Part shown: positions 1 to 9,080 of the stretch, one piece after another
Layout of the letters: every line of letters begins with the position of its first letter
Numbering within the stretch: the first letter of the stretch is position 1
Source: an uncultured Verrucomicrobiota bacterium
Lineage (GTDB): Bacteria > Verrucomicrobiota > Verrucomicrobiia > Verrucomicrobiales > Verrucomicrobiaceae
Assembly: GCA_903838675.1 (NCBI GenBank)
Contig: CAILZI010000038.1
Span: 1 to 64,000 of the forward strand
Length of the DNA stretch: 64,000 nt
Direction of reading: 5' to 3'
The notes under the pieces: generated by a model
The model's database searches: none
Told to the model about the DNA's origin: nothing
Seen by the model: the letters and a program-made list of their open reading frames with translations, nothing else
Position numbers and translations under genes: made by a program

Positions 1-343
1 CGCCACCACCGTAGCCGCCACGGCCACCGCCGCCGCCGCCGCCGCCACCGTAGCCGCCGCGCCCGCCACCGCCACCACCACCTGCCGGACGTTCTTCACG
101 TGGGCGGGCTTCATTGATGGCCAGCTTGCGGCCCATAAATTCCTGGCCGTTTTGCGCGTTGATCGAGGCATTCATGGCTTCTGCCGAGTCCATGGTCACG
201 AAGGCAAAGCCACGCGGACGGCCGCTTTCGCGATCCATCGGGAGGAAGACTTCGGTGACACCACCGTATTGGGAGAACAGCTCACGAATGTCTTGTTCTT
301 GAGCGGCGAAGGGCATATTGCCCACGTACATCTTGGTATTCAT
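1..343 (-). CDS. RRM-family RNA-binding protein with Gly-rich tail (C-terminus beyond window)
   Basis: Single RNA-recognition-motif protein of the cold-shock/glycine-rich type; such proteins bind RNA in the cytoplasm and often act as RNA chaperones. Reading the complement from an ATG at 343-341 gives an RRM with RNP2 (MYVGNMPF, residues 5-12) and RNP1 (RGFAFVTM, residues 44-51) and the usual fold length of about 80 residues. After the RRM comes PREERPAGG and then a run of Gly with interspersed Arg/Tyr ([10 protein letters not shown] repeats), which continues past base 1, so the stop codon is not in the window. No strong ribosome binding site precedes the ATG. Target RNAs cannot be deduced. 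Confidence 0.9.
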   Translation of the reverse strand, partial: MNTKMYVGNMPFAAQEQDIRELFSQYGGVTEVFLPMDRESGRPRGFAFVTMDSAEAMNASINAQNGQEFMGRKLAINEARPREERPAGGGGGGGRGGYGGGGGGGGGRGGYGGG

Positions 344-582
344 ATCTTTCGTTGTTAGGTGCAGTCTTCTGTCTCGTGCCAGAACCAGCCCCGATCATCG
401 GTATATGAACACCAACGGATTCAAAATCACCTGATGAACGACTGAGCCTGACCCTTAACAGGTGACTTACGGCGTTTTATCGCCGGAAACGGGCCAAAGG
501 CAAACGAAACTTTTCTACGGTTTCACCCCGGCATCACCATCAGGGAGGGCACGGCATTCCATCTCGTTTCTACCGCTTTCCT
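344..582. other. intergenic leader with small hairpin
   Basis: This gap holds the 5' leader of the RRM gene. A short perfect hairpin (CGGCG, six-base loop TTTTAT, CGCCG) lies at 470-485. Genes of this type are often controlled through a structured leader, but no recognised RNA family is visible here. Confidence 0.35.
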
Positions 583-1428
583 TCAAGGCTGCTTCTTTAG
601 CTTGCCTTCCACGTAGCTGAGAATGCGCCCCACTTTGTCCGCATCTTGAGCTTCTTTGGCCGCTTCAAAGGCCGCCTTGGCCTGCAGCAGCTCCCGCAGC
701 AACGGCAGCGAGATGATTTCCTGCGCAGCCGTCTGCAGGCTTTCAAAGCGCTCCCGCAAAGAATCGAGATCGGTGCTCCCGGGCTCAAATTTCGCAAAAT
801 CCACTTTCTCAACTTCGGCTTCCAGCTCCTTGAAGTGCGAGTCCTTCATCAATTCGTCCAGCTTGGTGTTCGCATCCGCAAATTGCCCGCTTTTGATCAG
901 CGTTTCGATCTCACCACCGCGGTATTTCATCGCTTCAGTAGGCGGTACACCGAGGGCCTCCACCGCAGCTTTGAGCTTGCCGGCTTTCTCTTTCACCTTC
1001 GCTTCCACATCACCCCCGGCGGCCACTTTTGGTGGGCCAAGCTTCCGGGCCTTGGCCAGTTGCTCCGGCGTCAGGACATCACGCACTCCAATAAGCGCCC
1101 GCAGTTGCAGTTGTTTGACCGCAGCCTCCGCATCGAGCAGCTTGGTGAGCTGCGCTCCCGCCACATCGGCGCTGCTGCTTTGATCCTGCAGCAGCAGACC
1201 CAGTGCTTTCTGCTGCTCCTTCACGGCCTGCTCCAGCGGCTCGGCCTGCGCACGCGCCTCGCTGAGCTGGGATTTGAGCTTGGCCTGCTGCTCTTCCGTC
1301 AGGGCCAGCTCATCGCGCACGGAAGCGATCATGTCCGGATGCATCAGCCCGCTTTTCAGCCAGTCTTCCACTTGAGCGGCGGGCAGATGGGCGGCGATGA
1401 GAAACAGGCAGCAAACGAGCTTTTTCAT
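583..1428 (-). CDS. exported LTXXQ-motif (Spy/CpxP/CnrX-like) periplasmic protein
   Basis: 281-residue protein with an N-terminal signal peptide (MKKLVCCLFLIAAHLPAAQ) and a largely helical, Glu/Ala/Lys/Gln-rich body. Two LTXXQ-type motifs are visible, LTEEQ at 43-47 and LTPEQ at 119-123, spaced as in the Spy/CpxP/CnrX helical-hairpin fold; these periplasmic proteins sense stress or metals or act as chaperones. The C-terminal half (about 140-281) extends beyond that fold and is unassigned. The start overlaps the stop of the upstream anti-sigma-like gene (ATGA), so the two are translationally coupled. The context suggests it is the sensor or target of the sigma factor encoded two genes upstream; that role is inferred. 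Confidence 0.75.
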   Translation of the reverse strand: MKKLVCCLFLIAAHLPAAQVEDWLKSGLMHPDMIASVRDELALTEEQQAKLKSQLSEARAQAEPLEQAVKEQQKALGLLLQDQSSSADVAGAQLTKLLDAEAAVKQLQLRALIGVRDVLTPEQLAKARKLGPPKVAAGGDVEAKVKEKAGKLKAAVEALGVPPTEAMKYRGGEIETLIKSGQFADANTKLDELMKDSHFKELEAEVEKVDFAKFEPGSTDLDSLRERFESLQTAAQEIISLPLLRELLQAKAAFEAAKEAQDADKVGRILSYVEGKLKKQP

Positions 1429-1772
1429 GGGATGGAGTGGTTGAGTTGATCGGGCAGCAGAAAGTCTGAAGGCGCTTCGAATGTCAGGAGAGAAGGCTCA
1501 ACGCTGGCAAACAATTCGCCTGGTTGCGATTCGAACAACGGCGGCAGCGCTTCAGTCAGTGACTGCTTATGCGGCGGCCTTTGAGTGAAAAAAATCATCA
1601 TCACAATCACACTGGCCGCCACCAGCGCCGCCGGCATCCATCGCAAACGAGTGGCAGTCTGTTGCCGGGGTGCTTCCAGCAGTTCCGGGCGCCAGGCAGG
1701 TGCATTTTGGTGATCGCTTCGGCGCGCACGCGCAAAAATCCCGAGCAGATCGTCATCAGACGGTGGTTTCAT
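1425..1772 (-). CDS. single-pass membrane protein, probable anti-sigma factor
   Basis: 115 residues with a cytoplasmic N-terminal segment, one clear transmembrane helix (about 46-63, MPAALVAASVIVMMIFF) and a short periplasmic tail. No zinc-binding ZAS motif (HxxxCxxC) is present. It overlaps the end of the ECF sigma gene by 17 bases and the LTXXQ gene by 4 bases. Size, topology and position match small anti-sigma proteins such as CnrY, but sequence evidence alone is weak. It could also be a short membrane protein of other function. Confidence 0.6.
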   Translation of the reverse strand: MKPPSDDDLLGIFARARRSDHQNAPAWRPELLEAPRQQTATRLRWMPAALVAASVIVMMIFFTQRPPHKQSLTEALPPLFESQPGELFASVEPSLLTFEAPSDFLLPDQLNHSIP

Positions 1773-2286
1773 TCAGGTGGTCGGGTTGCAGCAGCGTGCG
1801 CAGGCGCGCTTTGCCGCGTTCGTAATGCTGGCGCACGGAACCGATGCTCACTCGCATCACGTCCGCCGCCTCGTTGAGCGTGAGATCCTGGTAAAACACG
1901 AGATGCAGCACCTCCGCCTGCCGTGCGGGCAGTTGCGCCAGGCACCTCCGCAGCTCCGCCGTACGCTCGTCCAGCTCCATCTGTCGCGCAGGAGACGGGC
2001 GTGGATCGTGCGCCGCGCCAGTAAACTGCAGTAAGAGTTTGCCCAGCAAGGATTCGCGGTAACGCAGCCGCCGGAACTCCTCGTGCGCCGTGAAGCGGAT
2101 CACTCCGAACCACCATGTCTTGAAGCTGGAGCGCCCGTCGTGCTGCGTCCGTTGCTGCGCGATTTTGAGATAAGCGTTTTGCAGCACATCCTCCGCGCGC
2201 CCACGCTCGCCGCCACAGCAGTGCACCGCCCAGCCAAAGGCGTCGGGATGCAGGGCTTCGAGCTGGTCGGCAATGGCGCGTTCCAT
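1756..2286 (-). CDS. ECF-type RNA polymerase sigma factor
   Basis: 176-residue sigma-70 family protein lacking region 1. Region 2 is visible around residues 10-80 (AEDVLQNAYLKIAQ, FKTWWFGVIRFTAHEEFRR). Region 4 is around 110-165, with QLPARQAEVLHLVFYQDLT followed by a helix-turn-helix ending in GSVRQHYERGKARLR. It is the first gene of a three-gene overlapping operon with a membrane anti-sigma-like protein and an exported LTXXQ protein, an order reminiscent of the CnrHYX/CpxP style of envelope signalling. It probably directs transcription of its own operon; no promoter was identified. Confidence 0.9.
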   Translation of the reverse strand: MERAIADQLEALHPDAFGWAVHCCGGERGRAEDVLQNAYLKIAQQRTQHDGRSSFKTWWFGVIRFTAHEEFRRLRYRESLLGKLLLQFTGAAHDPRPSPARQMELDERTAELRRCLAQLPARQAEVLHLVFYQDLTLNEAADVMRVSIGSVRQHYERGKARLRTLLQPDHLNETTV

Positions 2287-2360
2287 TCATTTCCCGCTGG
2301 GTGACGCGGCATGCCGCGTTGTATGACACCCGCGTCAAAAAAACCAGCCGCTTCCTCGGC

Positions 2361-3425
2361 TCATTTGATCAGCACCACCAGACCCAGCAGGATCGTCAGG
2401 ACCAGCGAACCACCAGCGACATACCACAACTGAATGATCTGCTCAGGCGAAAGCAGGCCCTGCTTGGGCAGCAGCACGACAGCAAAACTCAGCACCACCT
2501 GCACCCAGCTGAAGAAGATGAATGCCTTGGGTGTGGCAGGTTTGGGACCTGAGCTCACCGCCTCCTCCATCGTCATGATGTGCACCCCTTCCTCCTTGGA
2601 GAGAGCCGTGGGCACCGGCAGCACTTGCGGACGGCTCGTGACTATCGGTGCCTGCGCGGCCGGTCTCTCAGGCTGCTCGACCTTTTGCACCGGGTGGCTT
2701 CCGCCTTCTTCACTGCCGCTCGGACTGGCCTGCCGGGCCACAATTTTGGGGGCATATTCTGCGTTCTTCGCCAGAATCGCCGGCGAGGCAGCCGCCATCA
2801 CTTTCACCACAGGCGATTGTCCACCCGCCGCCTCGCCGGACCGAATGACCAGCACCCTGCCGCCGATGCTCAAGCTGACCGGCAGTTCCAGCTCAGCCTC
2901 ACCTTCACCGGCGCGGCCCAGCCAGCCCACCACGGCGGCATCATTCAGCACCTGCACCAAAACCTTGCTGCCTGCCGCAGCCCAAAGCGCCAGCAGCACT
3001 TCGGGGCAGCCGGCATCTGGAATGACCACTTCACAGCCAGGATCCGAGCCCAGCAGGAGCGGTTGGCCGGGCGGCAGTACCAGCCGGGTTTCCCCCGCCC
3101 TCAAACCTTGCACCAGCACCTCGCGTCCCGCCTTGCCTGCCACTCCCGGCTCGTGCTTGAAAGGGCGGAGCACCTCCAGTTCATTCCCTGCCAGCGCGAG
3201 CTTCCATGGCAGCGGCTGCGCATACGGCACGCTCCCATTCGCGGGATGCACCACCACAAACTGGCAGCCATTCACAAACTGGGCCGTCAGCTCCACCTCC
3301 TGCACCGCCTCACCCGCCAGTTGGATGCTGCATGCCCCCCCACGACCGACACTGATCGTCTCACCGTCCTGCACCAGCAGGCAGCGGCGGCGGCCGTTCA
3401 ATTCGTAAACAACAGGGATCTTCAT
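2361..3425 (-). CDS. FHA-like domain protein with two C-terminal transmembrane helices
   Basis: 354 residues. An N-terminal FHA-like beta-sandwich begins at about residue 20 (ETISVGRGGACSIQL has the Gly-Arg signature of phosphothreonine-binding FHA domains). A second related segment follows at about 135-200 (PLLLGSDPGCEVVIPDAG). A Pro/Ser-rich linker leads to two hydrophobic helices at the C-terminus (FIFFSWVQVVLSFAVVLL and a second ending LVLTILLGLVVLIK), so it is membrane-anchored with the FHA part in the cytoplasm. FHA proteins commonly partner Ser/Thr kinases, and a large one is encoded at 4992. The gene lies 74 bases upstream of the ECF sigma gene on the same strand. Partner and ligand are unknown. 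Confidence 0.65.
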   Translation of the reverse strand: MKIPVVYELNGRRRCLLVQDGETISVGRGGACSIQLAGEAVQEVELTAQFVNGCQFVVVHPANGSVPYAQPLPWKLALAGNELEVLRPFKHEPGVAGKAGREVLVQGLRAGETRLVLPPGQPLLLGSDPGCEVVIPDAGCPEVLLALWAAAGSKVLVQVLNDAAVVGWLGRAGEGEAELELPVSLSIGGRVLVIRSGEAAGGQSPVVKVMAAASPAILAKNAEYAPKIVARQASPSGSEEGGSHPVQKVEQPERPAAQAPIVTSRPQVLPVPTALSKEEGVHIMTMEEAVSSGPKPATPKAFIFFSWVQVVLSFAVVLLPKQGLLSPEQIIQLWYVAGGSLVLTILLGLVVLIK

Positions 3426-3487
3426 GCAGGCGGTTGTTTAAGCTGCAACGACGCGCAAGTCGAACAAACCCTCATCCCTTGTTCAGG

Positions 3488-3952
3488 CTACAAGTTGAAC
3501 AGCTCCCGCACCGCCTTCTCCCGGTGCGCAAAGATGCGCTCCAGCTGCGGCCTCACCAGCAGGCCATGTACCAGATCTCCCAATGGCGCAAAAGGCAGCA
3601 CATAAGTCGCCTTGTCCTCCATCTCGATGCGGCCGTCTCCCAGGTCATGAAACTCATGCTCGTGGTGCCACACCGCATACGGCCCCACGCGCTGTTCGTC
3701 GATGAATCGCACCCCCTCCTCCACCACCGTGATCTCCGACAGCCACGTCATCGGCACGCCCAGCAGCGGCCGCACGCGGTAGGCAATCATCATCCCCCGC
3801 CGCATTCGCGCTGGCAGATCCGGTGTGAGAATTTCAAACCCCAGCTCCGGCGGCGTGATCTTCGCCAGATTCCTCGGGTTCGAGAAAAAATTCCACGCCT
3901 CCTGCTGCGTGGCCCGGATGATCTGCTTCGTGTGCAAAGTGTGAACAGCCAT
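3488..3952 (-). CDS. SRPBCC-family (START-like) protein
   Basis: 154 residues from the ATG at 3952 (MAVHTLHTKQIIRATQQEAW). The START/polyketide-cyclase-like fold is recognisable from the opening pattern of a beta strand, then 'AWNFFSNPRNLAKITPPELGF', and from the terminal helix (QLERIFAHREKAVRELFNL). Members bind hydrophobic ligands; several annotated relatives are 'ligand-binding SRPBCC domain' proteins of unknown ligand. It begins 5 bases after the stop of the upstream SDR gene, so the two are almost certainly co-translated. A longer reading from 3997 would overlap the SDR gene and is less likely. Confidence 0.8.
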   Translation of the reverse strand: MAVHTLHTKQIIRATQQEAWNFFSNPRNLAKITPPELGFEILTPDLPARMRRGMMIAYRVRPLLGVPMTWLSEITVVEEGVRFIDEQRVGPYAVWHHEHEFHDLGDGRIEMEDKATYVLPFAPLGDLVHGLLVRPQLERIFAHREKAVRELFNL

Positions 3953-3957
3953 GATGA

Positions 3958-4776
3958 TCAGCTTGGAAAGTCCGTGTTCACCGCCACCTCTCCCCACCGC
4001 TCCACCTCACGCGTCAGCGCGGCCGCTTTGTCCCGCATCTTCTTCACCACATACTTGCCCAGCGGCAGCCGCAGCGGTGCTTCGCCCTCCAGCACCATCT
4101 TCACAATGGCCTCGGCCGCACGCACGGGGTCTCCGGGCTGCTTGCCGTTCACCGTTTCCAGAAAAGTGGCAAACTTTCGCGCGCTCCCGGCATAGTCCGC
4201 CATCTCGCACGCCGCCTTTTCCAGGCCCCGCGCGATGAAGTCTGTCCGAAACGGCCCCGGCTGCACCAGTGTGACGTGAATGCCCAGCGGCGCCAGTTCC
4301 AGCCTCAGGCTCTCGCTCATCATCTCCAGCGCCGCCTTCGCTCCCCCATAGATGCCAAAGCCCGGATAGTTCGAGATCGCCGCAGCTGCGCTGATGTTCA
4401 CAATGTGCCCGCTCTTTTGCGCCCGCAGCATCGGCAATGCGGCGCGGATCACGTTCAGCGGCCCGAAGAAATTCGTCTCCAAACTACGCCGGATCTGCTC
4501 CTCACTGCACTCCTCCACCGCACCGATCAGCCCATAACCTGCGTTGTTGACGATCACATCCAGCGCTCCTGCCGCAGCGATCACCTCACGCACGTTCTCT
4601 GCATCCGTGATGTCCAGCGCCATCACCTCACAGCTTCCCGCCTGCTCCAGATCGGCAATGCTGCGCACATCCCGCGCCGTGGCTAATACACGCTGCCCCG
4701 CTGCCAGCGCCGCCTCCGCGATCGCACGGCCAAAGCCGCTCGAACAACCTGTGATCAGCCAATTCTTTTGATTCAT
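3958..4776 (-). CDS. short-chain dehydrogenase/reductase
   Basis: 272 residues from the ATG at 4776 (MNQKNWLITGCSSGFGRAIA). Classical SDR features are present: the TGxxxGxG nucleotide-binding motif (TGCSSGFG, 9-16), NNAG in the fold core, a catalytic Ser in NISAAAAISNY, and YxxxK (YGGAKAAL). The sequence most resembles the 'oxidoreductase' SDR subgroup that includes DltE/retinol-dehydrogenase-like enzymes; the substrate is unknown. It is the promoter-proximal gene of a two-gene unit with the SRPBCC protein and is divergent from the giant kinase gene. A longer upstream reading frame exists but adds a non-conserved Cys/Arg-rich stretch. Confidence 0.9.
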   Translation of the reverse strand: MNQKNWLITGCSSGFGRAIAEAALAAGQRVLATARDVRSIADLEQAGSCEVMALDITDAENVREVIAAAGALDVIVNNAGYGLIGAVEECSEEQIRRSLETNFFGPLNVIRAALPMLRAQKSGHIVNISAAAAISNYPGFGIYGGAKAALEMMSESLRLELAPLGIHVTLVQPGPFRTDFIARGLEKAACEMADYAGSARKFATFLETVNGKQPGDPVRAAEAIVKMVLEGEAPLRLPLGKYVVKKMRDKAAALTREVERWGEVAVNTDFPS

Positions 4777-4991
4777 GCGGGATTCACTCTCCAAAGGGTA
4801 AAATTCAGACAAACGGACAACACGGCCCATGCAAATACGGCACCCACAGCCTTTCGGCTGCCGCGAAACCGAGTGGGGCCTTTGGCTGAGAAGCATGACA
4901 GCCTGCATTGTGACACAGCTGCCATATCGGAAAAAAACCTCGTCATCGGCTCAGTAATTGCGCTAGCCTCCCATGAATTGTTATTTACGCC

Positions 4992-7900
4992 ATGCCTGAA
5001 GAACCCGCTGCTCCAGGACCAACGCCAGCAAATTATCAGCGCACCACCGGTGGTCATCTGCGCTGGCAGCCGCCGACGCCTGAACATTTGCAGACGCTGC
5101 TTCCCGCCTATGAAATTCTGAGCATCATCGGCAAGGGTGGCATGGGCGCCGTGTACCAGGGCCGGCAGAAATCTCTGGACCGGCTCGTCGCCATCAAACT
5201 GCTGCCACCCGAGGCGGCAGACAACGACATGGAGTTTGTCGCACGCTTCAAGAACGAGGCGCGCACCATGGCCAGGATGAACCACCCCGCCATCGTACAC
5301 GTGTACGACTTTGGTGAAACTTCAGACGGTCAGCTCTACATCGTCATGGAGTACATCGACGGCACCGACGTGGCCAAGATGATCCAAAGCCAGGGCAGGC
5401 TGCCGCCGGAGCACGCCCTCGCCATCACCGCCCACGTTTGTGATGCGCTGCAGTATGCCCACACGCACGGCGTCGTGCATCGGGACATCAAACCCGCCAA
5501 CATCCTTCTCAACATGGAAGGCCAGGTCAAAGTGGCCGACTTCGGTCTGGCCAAGACCGCCGACACCACCCAGGCCGGCCTCACCAAGACCAACATGGCC
5601 ATGGGGACGCCGGACTTTGTGGCTCCGGAAACGCTGACCCCCGGCATGAGCATTGATGGCCGTGCGGATCTCTACGCCGTGGGCGTCATGCTCTACAACA
5701 TGCTCACCGGCAAGGTGCCGCGCGGCGCCTTCCCCATGCCCAGCGTTACCAACGCCACGGACATGCGCTTCGACAAGATCATCGGCAAGGCCATGGAGAT
5801 GGATCGCGAACTGCGCTACCAGACCTCCCTCGATCTCCGTCGTGATCTCGACGTCATCCTCACCACCCCTCTGGCAAAACCAGGCGTGCGCACCATCTCC
5901 GTCAAAGCGCGCGATCTGCCCCAAAAGCCCGTGGGCAAAAGCCCCAGCACCCCTCAGCAGCAGCGTGCACCCGGCAGCGCTGGAGTACCCCTGCGCACCA
6001 GTCAACCACCGCCCGGCGGTCCGGCCGCCAAGCCAGGCCCTCCGCCAGCCAAAACGGGTCAAAGTGCCCAGACACCCGCCGCGCCCCCGGAGAAATCCAG
6101 CGCCGGCATCTACTACGGCATCGCCGCAGTCGCGGTGCTCGCATCCATTGCCTTGTTAATGTTTCCAGCCACTGGGGATAATACTGCGGCGAAACCCGTG
6201 GCACAGGAAGCACAGGAAAATCCCACAACCAAACCTGCCAGCACCACGCTGCGCTCCGGCACTTTCACGCTCGAGGCCGTGGATGGGAAGCCCTCTGGCA
6301 AAGCGAAGCCAGATCTCAAAGAAGAAAACATCTACGATTGGGGCACCGGTTCCAGTCTCGAATGGAGCCAGGAGCAGGTGGAGAAAGGCACCTACCAGAT
6401 CACGCTAAGCGCCGGCGGTTTCCGCCCGCGGGATCATGAAATGCGTCTGGAATTAGGCGACCAGTCTTTAAGCTTTGCTCTGCGGAGTGACACAGGCAGC
6501 GGCTACAAGACCTCGGATTTTCAGGTCGGTACAATCACCCTGCCTTCCAGCGCTAAGGGCATACGACTTCGGTGTTTGAATGAAGGTAAGGTGGAAAAAG
6601 AAAAATATAAGGAAAACAGCTTCCACCTCAAAGCGGTCAAGTTCACCTCTACCAAGCCTGCCGCACCCGCGTTAGCAGCCAGTCCGAACGCTGCCGACAA
6701 ACCCGACTCCGCACTCACCTTCGCCGGCCACCGCTACCAGCTCATAACGGACAAGCTCAAATGGGACGCTGCCAAAACCAAAGCCGAATCCATGGGCGGC
6801 CATCTCGCCTCGATCACCAGCAAGGAAGAAAACGACTGGGTCTGGGGCAGTATCATGTCGAAAATGAAGAAGACGGCGGCTGATCCCACTGGCGACCGTT
6901 GTTTCATCGGTGCCATCCAGCGCAAAGCACCGGATGGGCCATGGGAATGGGTCACCGGCGAGCCCTTCTCCCTCCAATCCTGGATGGGCAGGTTTCCCGA
7001 CGACAAAAACAACTCCGCCAAAGTGGCCACGCTGCAATCCAAAGCCTGGGATGATGTCGCCCAAAACTACGAAGCCTTGTCCTTCCTCGTCGAGTGGGAA
7101 GACGCTTCTCCCGCCAAGCCTGCACCTCTCGCACTCACCGGCCCGGTGAACCTCCTCGCCTTCGTCGATGTGAAGCGCGATGCGGTCTACGGCGATTGGA
7201 CCCTCAATGCTGATGGCTTGCTGCTGCAGCAGGCCTCTGGAATGAAACTCCTCGGCTTCCACCAGGACCTGCCGGATGAATACGACTTCGAAATCGAATT
7301 CACTCCGACCAAGGGCAAACGAGAGGTCATCCAGGTGCTGCCGGTGTCAGGCGGCACGGCCTTGCACTGGCGCATGGGCCTCGGCAAAGAAGACCCGCCC
7401 CTGTTCGCTTTCGGTCCTGTGCTGGACGGCAAGAATCCGGAAGACCCCAAACGCACCGAAGCCGTGGTGAAACATCCTCGGCTGCAGGCAGACCATCGCT
7501 ACCTCAGCATCGTGGAAGTGCGCAAAGGCTCCCTGCGTGCCCTGCTGGATGGCAAGGAAGTCCTCAAATGGAGCGGTGACTTCAAACGCTTCCCCATGGA
7601 AAAGAGCACCGCCCTCAAATTGCGCGATCCCTCGCAGGCAGGCGTCGGCGGGCATGACAGCGGCATCATCTTCCACAAAGCCGAGCTGCGGCCTCCAAGC
7701 GCAGCTCCTGTTGTGGCCGAGGTGGTCAAGCCTGCGGAACCTGCCCCCAAAGCGCCACCGATGCCCGCCCCTGCCCCCGTTCCCGCCGAGCCCGCGCCAC
7801 CTGCGGACCCTCGCCTGGCACAGCTCGAAGCAGGTTATCAAACACGCTACGACTCAGACGCCCAAAAGCCCTTCCTCGCCGCGGTCTCCGCATTGAAGCA

Positions 7901-9038
7901 GAGCTACGTCGCCAACGGCATCGCCCGCGCCCGCGCAGCCGCGCAGTCAAAGGGCAGCCTCGCCGAAGTCACCGCGCTCGATGCAGAGAAAACCGCCATC
8001 GAATCCGGCGGCGATGTACCAGCCGAAGATGCCACGGATGCCCCCGATTCCATCAAGACCTTGCGCAGCACCTACCGCACCGTGTTGGCCAACCTCACCG
8101 CTGAACGCGATGCCAAAGCCGCGCCTCTCCTCCAGCTCTACCTCGGTGCGCTGGACGTTTACGTCGCCGATCTCACCAAAGCAGATAAAATCGACGAAGC
8201 CAAAAAGGTGCAGGCCCTGCGCGATGCCAAAGCGCAGCAAGCCACCGCCCAACCCGCTGAGACCCCTGCCTCCACACCACAAGCAACTGCCACCGGCAGC
8301 GGCTTCACCAACAGCCTCGGCATGAAATTCGTCCCCGCCAAAGGTACCGACGTCCTCTTCTGCATCCACGAGACGCGGCGCCAGGACTACGCCGCCTTCG
8401 CCGCCGACACCCCTTCCCTGGATGGCTCGTGGAAAAAAGCCAACCGCAATGGAATACCCGTCGGTGACAAAGACGACCACCCCGTAGTCGCCGTTAACTG
8501 GGCTGAAGCGCACAAGTTCTGCGAATGGCTCAGCAAAAAAGAAGGCAAAACCTACCGGCTGCCTACCGATGAAGAATGGAGCATGGCCGTCGGCATCGGC
8601 CGTCTGGAGACCCGCCTCAAAGAGTCCACTCCCGAGTCCCTGCGTTTGGGCGTGAAGGATGAATATCCCTGGGGGGGTAACTACCCCCCGAAGTCCAGGG
8701 ACAAGGCCGGCAACTACAAGGACGCAGCCTACGCTGAAGCCTTCAAGACCAAGTCCCTGATCGAAGACTACGACGACGGCTTTGCCACCACCGCACCAGT
8801 GATGAGCTTTAAGCCAAACAAACTCGGCATCTATGACCTTGGCGGCAACGCCGATGAATGGGTGGAGGACTGGTACAACACCTCCCAAAAAGACCGCACC
8901 ACGCGCGGCCTGAGCTGGTACGCCGGAGGCAGTGACACGCTCTCGTCCAGCCGGGGGCATGCTGTCCCCAACGATCATAACATCATCATTGGCTTCCGCG
9001 TGGTGCTCGAAGTCCCGAAAGCCGCCGCGCCGAAATGA
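4992..9038 (+). CDS. giant Ser/Thr protein kinase with extracytoplasmic C-type lectin-like and FGE-like domains
   Basis: 1348 residues. The cytoplasmic eukaryotic-like kinase domain spans about 40-295: glycine loop GKGGMGAV (47-54), VAIK Lys69, HRD 163-165, DFG 183-185, APE 211-213, so it looks catalytically complete. A Pro-rich linker leads to one transmembrane helix (372-391). Outside the membrane come a beta-rich segment, a C-type-lectin-like domain (about 575-700, with GHLASITSKEEN and a W-rich core), a laminin-G/DUF1080-like sandwich (about 715-900), a Pro/Ala linker with helical region, and a formylglycine-generating-enzyme-like (SUMF1) domain (about 1100-1345, with TYRLPTDEEW, GNADEWVEDW and IGFRVV). 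The SUMF1 domain lacks the catalytic cysteines, so it is probably a binding module. Likely a surface sensor kinase. Confidence 0.92.
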   Translation: MPEEPAAPGPTPANYQRTTGGHLRWQPPTPEHLQTLLPAYEILSIIGKGGMGAVYQGRQKSLDRLVAIKLLPPEAADNDMEFVARFKNEARTMARMNHPAIVHVYDFGETSDGQLYIVMEYIDGTDVAKMIQSQGRLPPEHALAITAHVCDALQYAHTHGVVHRDIKPANILLNMEGQVKVADFGLAKTADTTQAGLTKTNMAMGTPDFVAPETLTPGMSIDGRADLYAVGVMLYNMLTGKVPRGAFPMPSVTNATDMRFDKIIGKAMEMDRELRYQTSLDLRRDLDVILTTPLAKPGVRTISVKARDLPQKPVGKSPSTPQQQRAPGSAGVPLRTSQPPPGGPAAKPGPPPAKTGQSAQTPAAPPEKSSAGIYYGIAAVAVLASIALLMFPATGDNTAAKPVAQEAQENPTTKPASTTLRSGTFTLEAVDGKPSGKAKPDLKEENIYDWGTGSSLEWSQEQVEKGTYQITLSAGGFRPRDHEMRLELGDQSLSFALRSDTGSGYKTSDFQVGTITLPSSAKGIRLRCLNEGKVEKEKYKENSFHLKAVKFTSTKPAAPALAASPNAADKPDSALTFAGHRYQLITDKLKWDAAKTKAESMGGHLASITSKEENDWVWGSIMSKMKKTAADPTGDRCFIGAIQRKAPDGPWEWVTGEPFSLQSWMGRFPDDKNNSAKVATLQSKAWDDVAQNYEALSFLVEWEDASPAKPAPLALTGPVNLLAFVDVKRDAVYGDWTLNADGLLLQQASGMKLLGFHQDLPDEYDFEIEFTPTKGKREVIQVLPVSGGTALHWRMGLGKEDPPLFAFGPVLDGKNPEDPKRTEAVVKHPRLQADHRYLSIVEVRKGSLRALLDGKEVLKWSGDFKRFPMEKSTALKLRDPSQAGVGGHDSGIIFHKAELRPPSAAPVVAEVVKPAEPAPKAPPMPAPAPVPAEPAPPADPRLAQLEAGYQTRYDSDAQKPFLAAVSALKQSYVANGIARARAAAQSKGSLAEVTALDAEKTAIESGGDVPAEDATDAPDSIKTLRSTYRTVLANLTAERDAKAAPLLQLYLGALDVYVADLTKADKIDEAKKVQALRDAKAQQATAQPAETPASTPQATATGSGFTNSLGMKFVPAKGTDVLFCIHETRRQDYAAFAADTPSLDGSWKKANRNGIPVGDKDDHPVVAVNWAEAHKFCEWLSKKEGKTYRLPTDEEWSMAVGIGRLETRLKESTPESLRLGVKDEYPWGGNYPPKSRDKAGNYKDAAYAEAFKTKSLIEDYDDGFATTAPVMSFKPNKLGIYDLGGNADEWVEDWYNTSQKDRTTRGLSWYAGGSDTLSSSRGHAVPNDHNIIIGFRVVLEVPKAAAPK

Positions 9039-9056
9039 CGCGCTGATGGCAGCGCG
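9039..9056. terminator. hairpin between convergent genes
   Basis: A perfect 7-bp stem (CGCGCTG / CAGCGCG) with an ATGG loop starts immediately after the kinase stop codon and sits between convergent genes. No T-tract follows on either strand, so it is only a candidate bidirectional terminator. Confidence 0.4.
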
Positions 9057-9080
9057 ACTCGCCTCAGCACTTCGTCCATT

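Noticed and set aside
1..90. GCC/ACC-rich simple repeat at the left edge as a CRISPR or tandem repeat locus
   Set aside because: It is the coding sequence of the Gly-rich tail of the RRM protein.
8300..9038. FGE-like domain of the kinase as the sulfatase-maturing enzyme
   Set aside because: The catalytic cysteines of formylglycine-generating enzymes are absent, so it should not activate the sulfatases.
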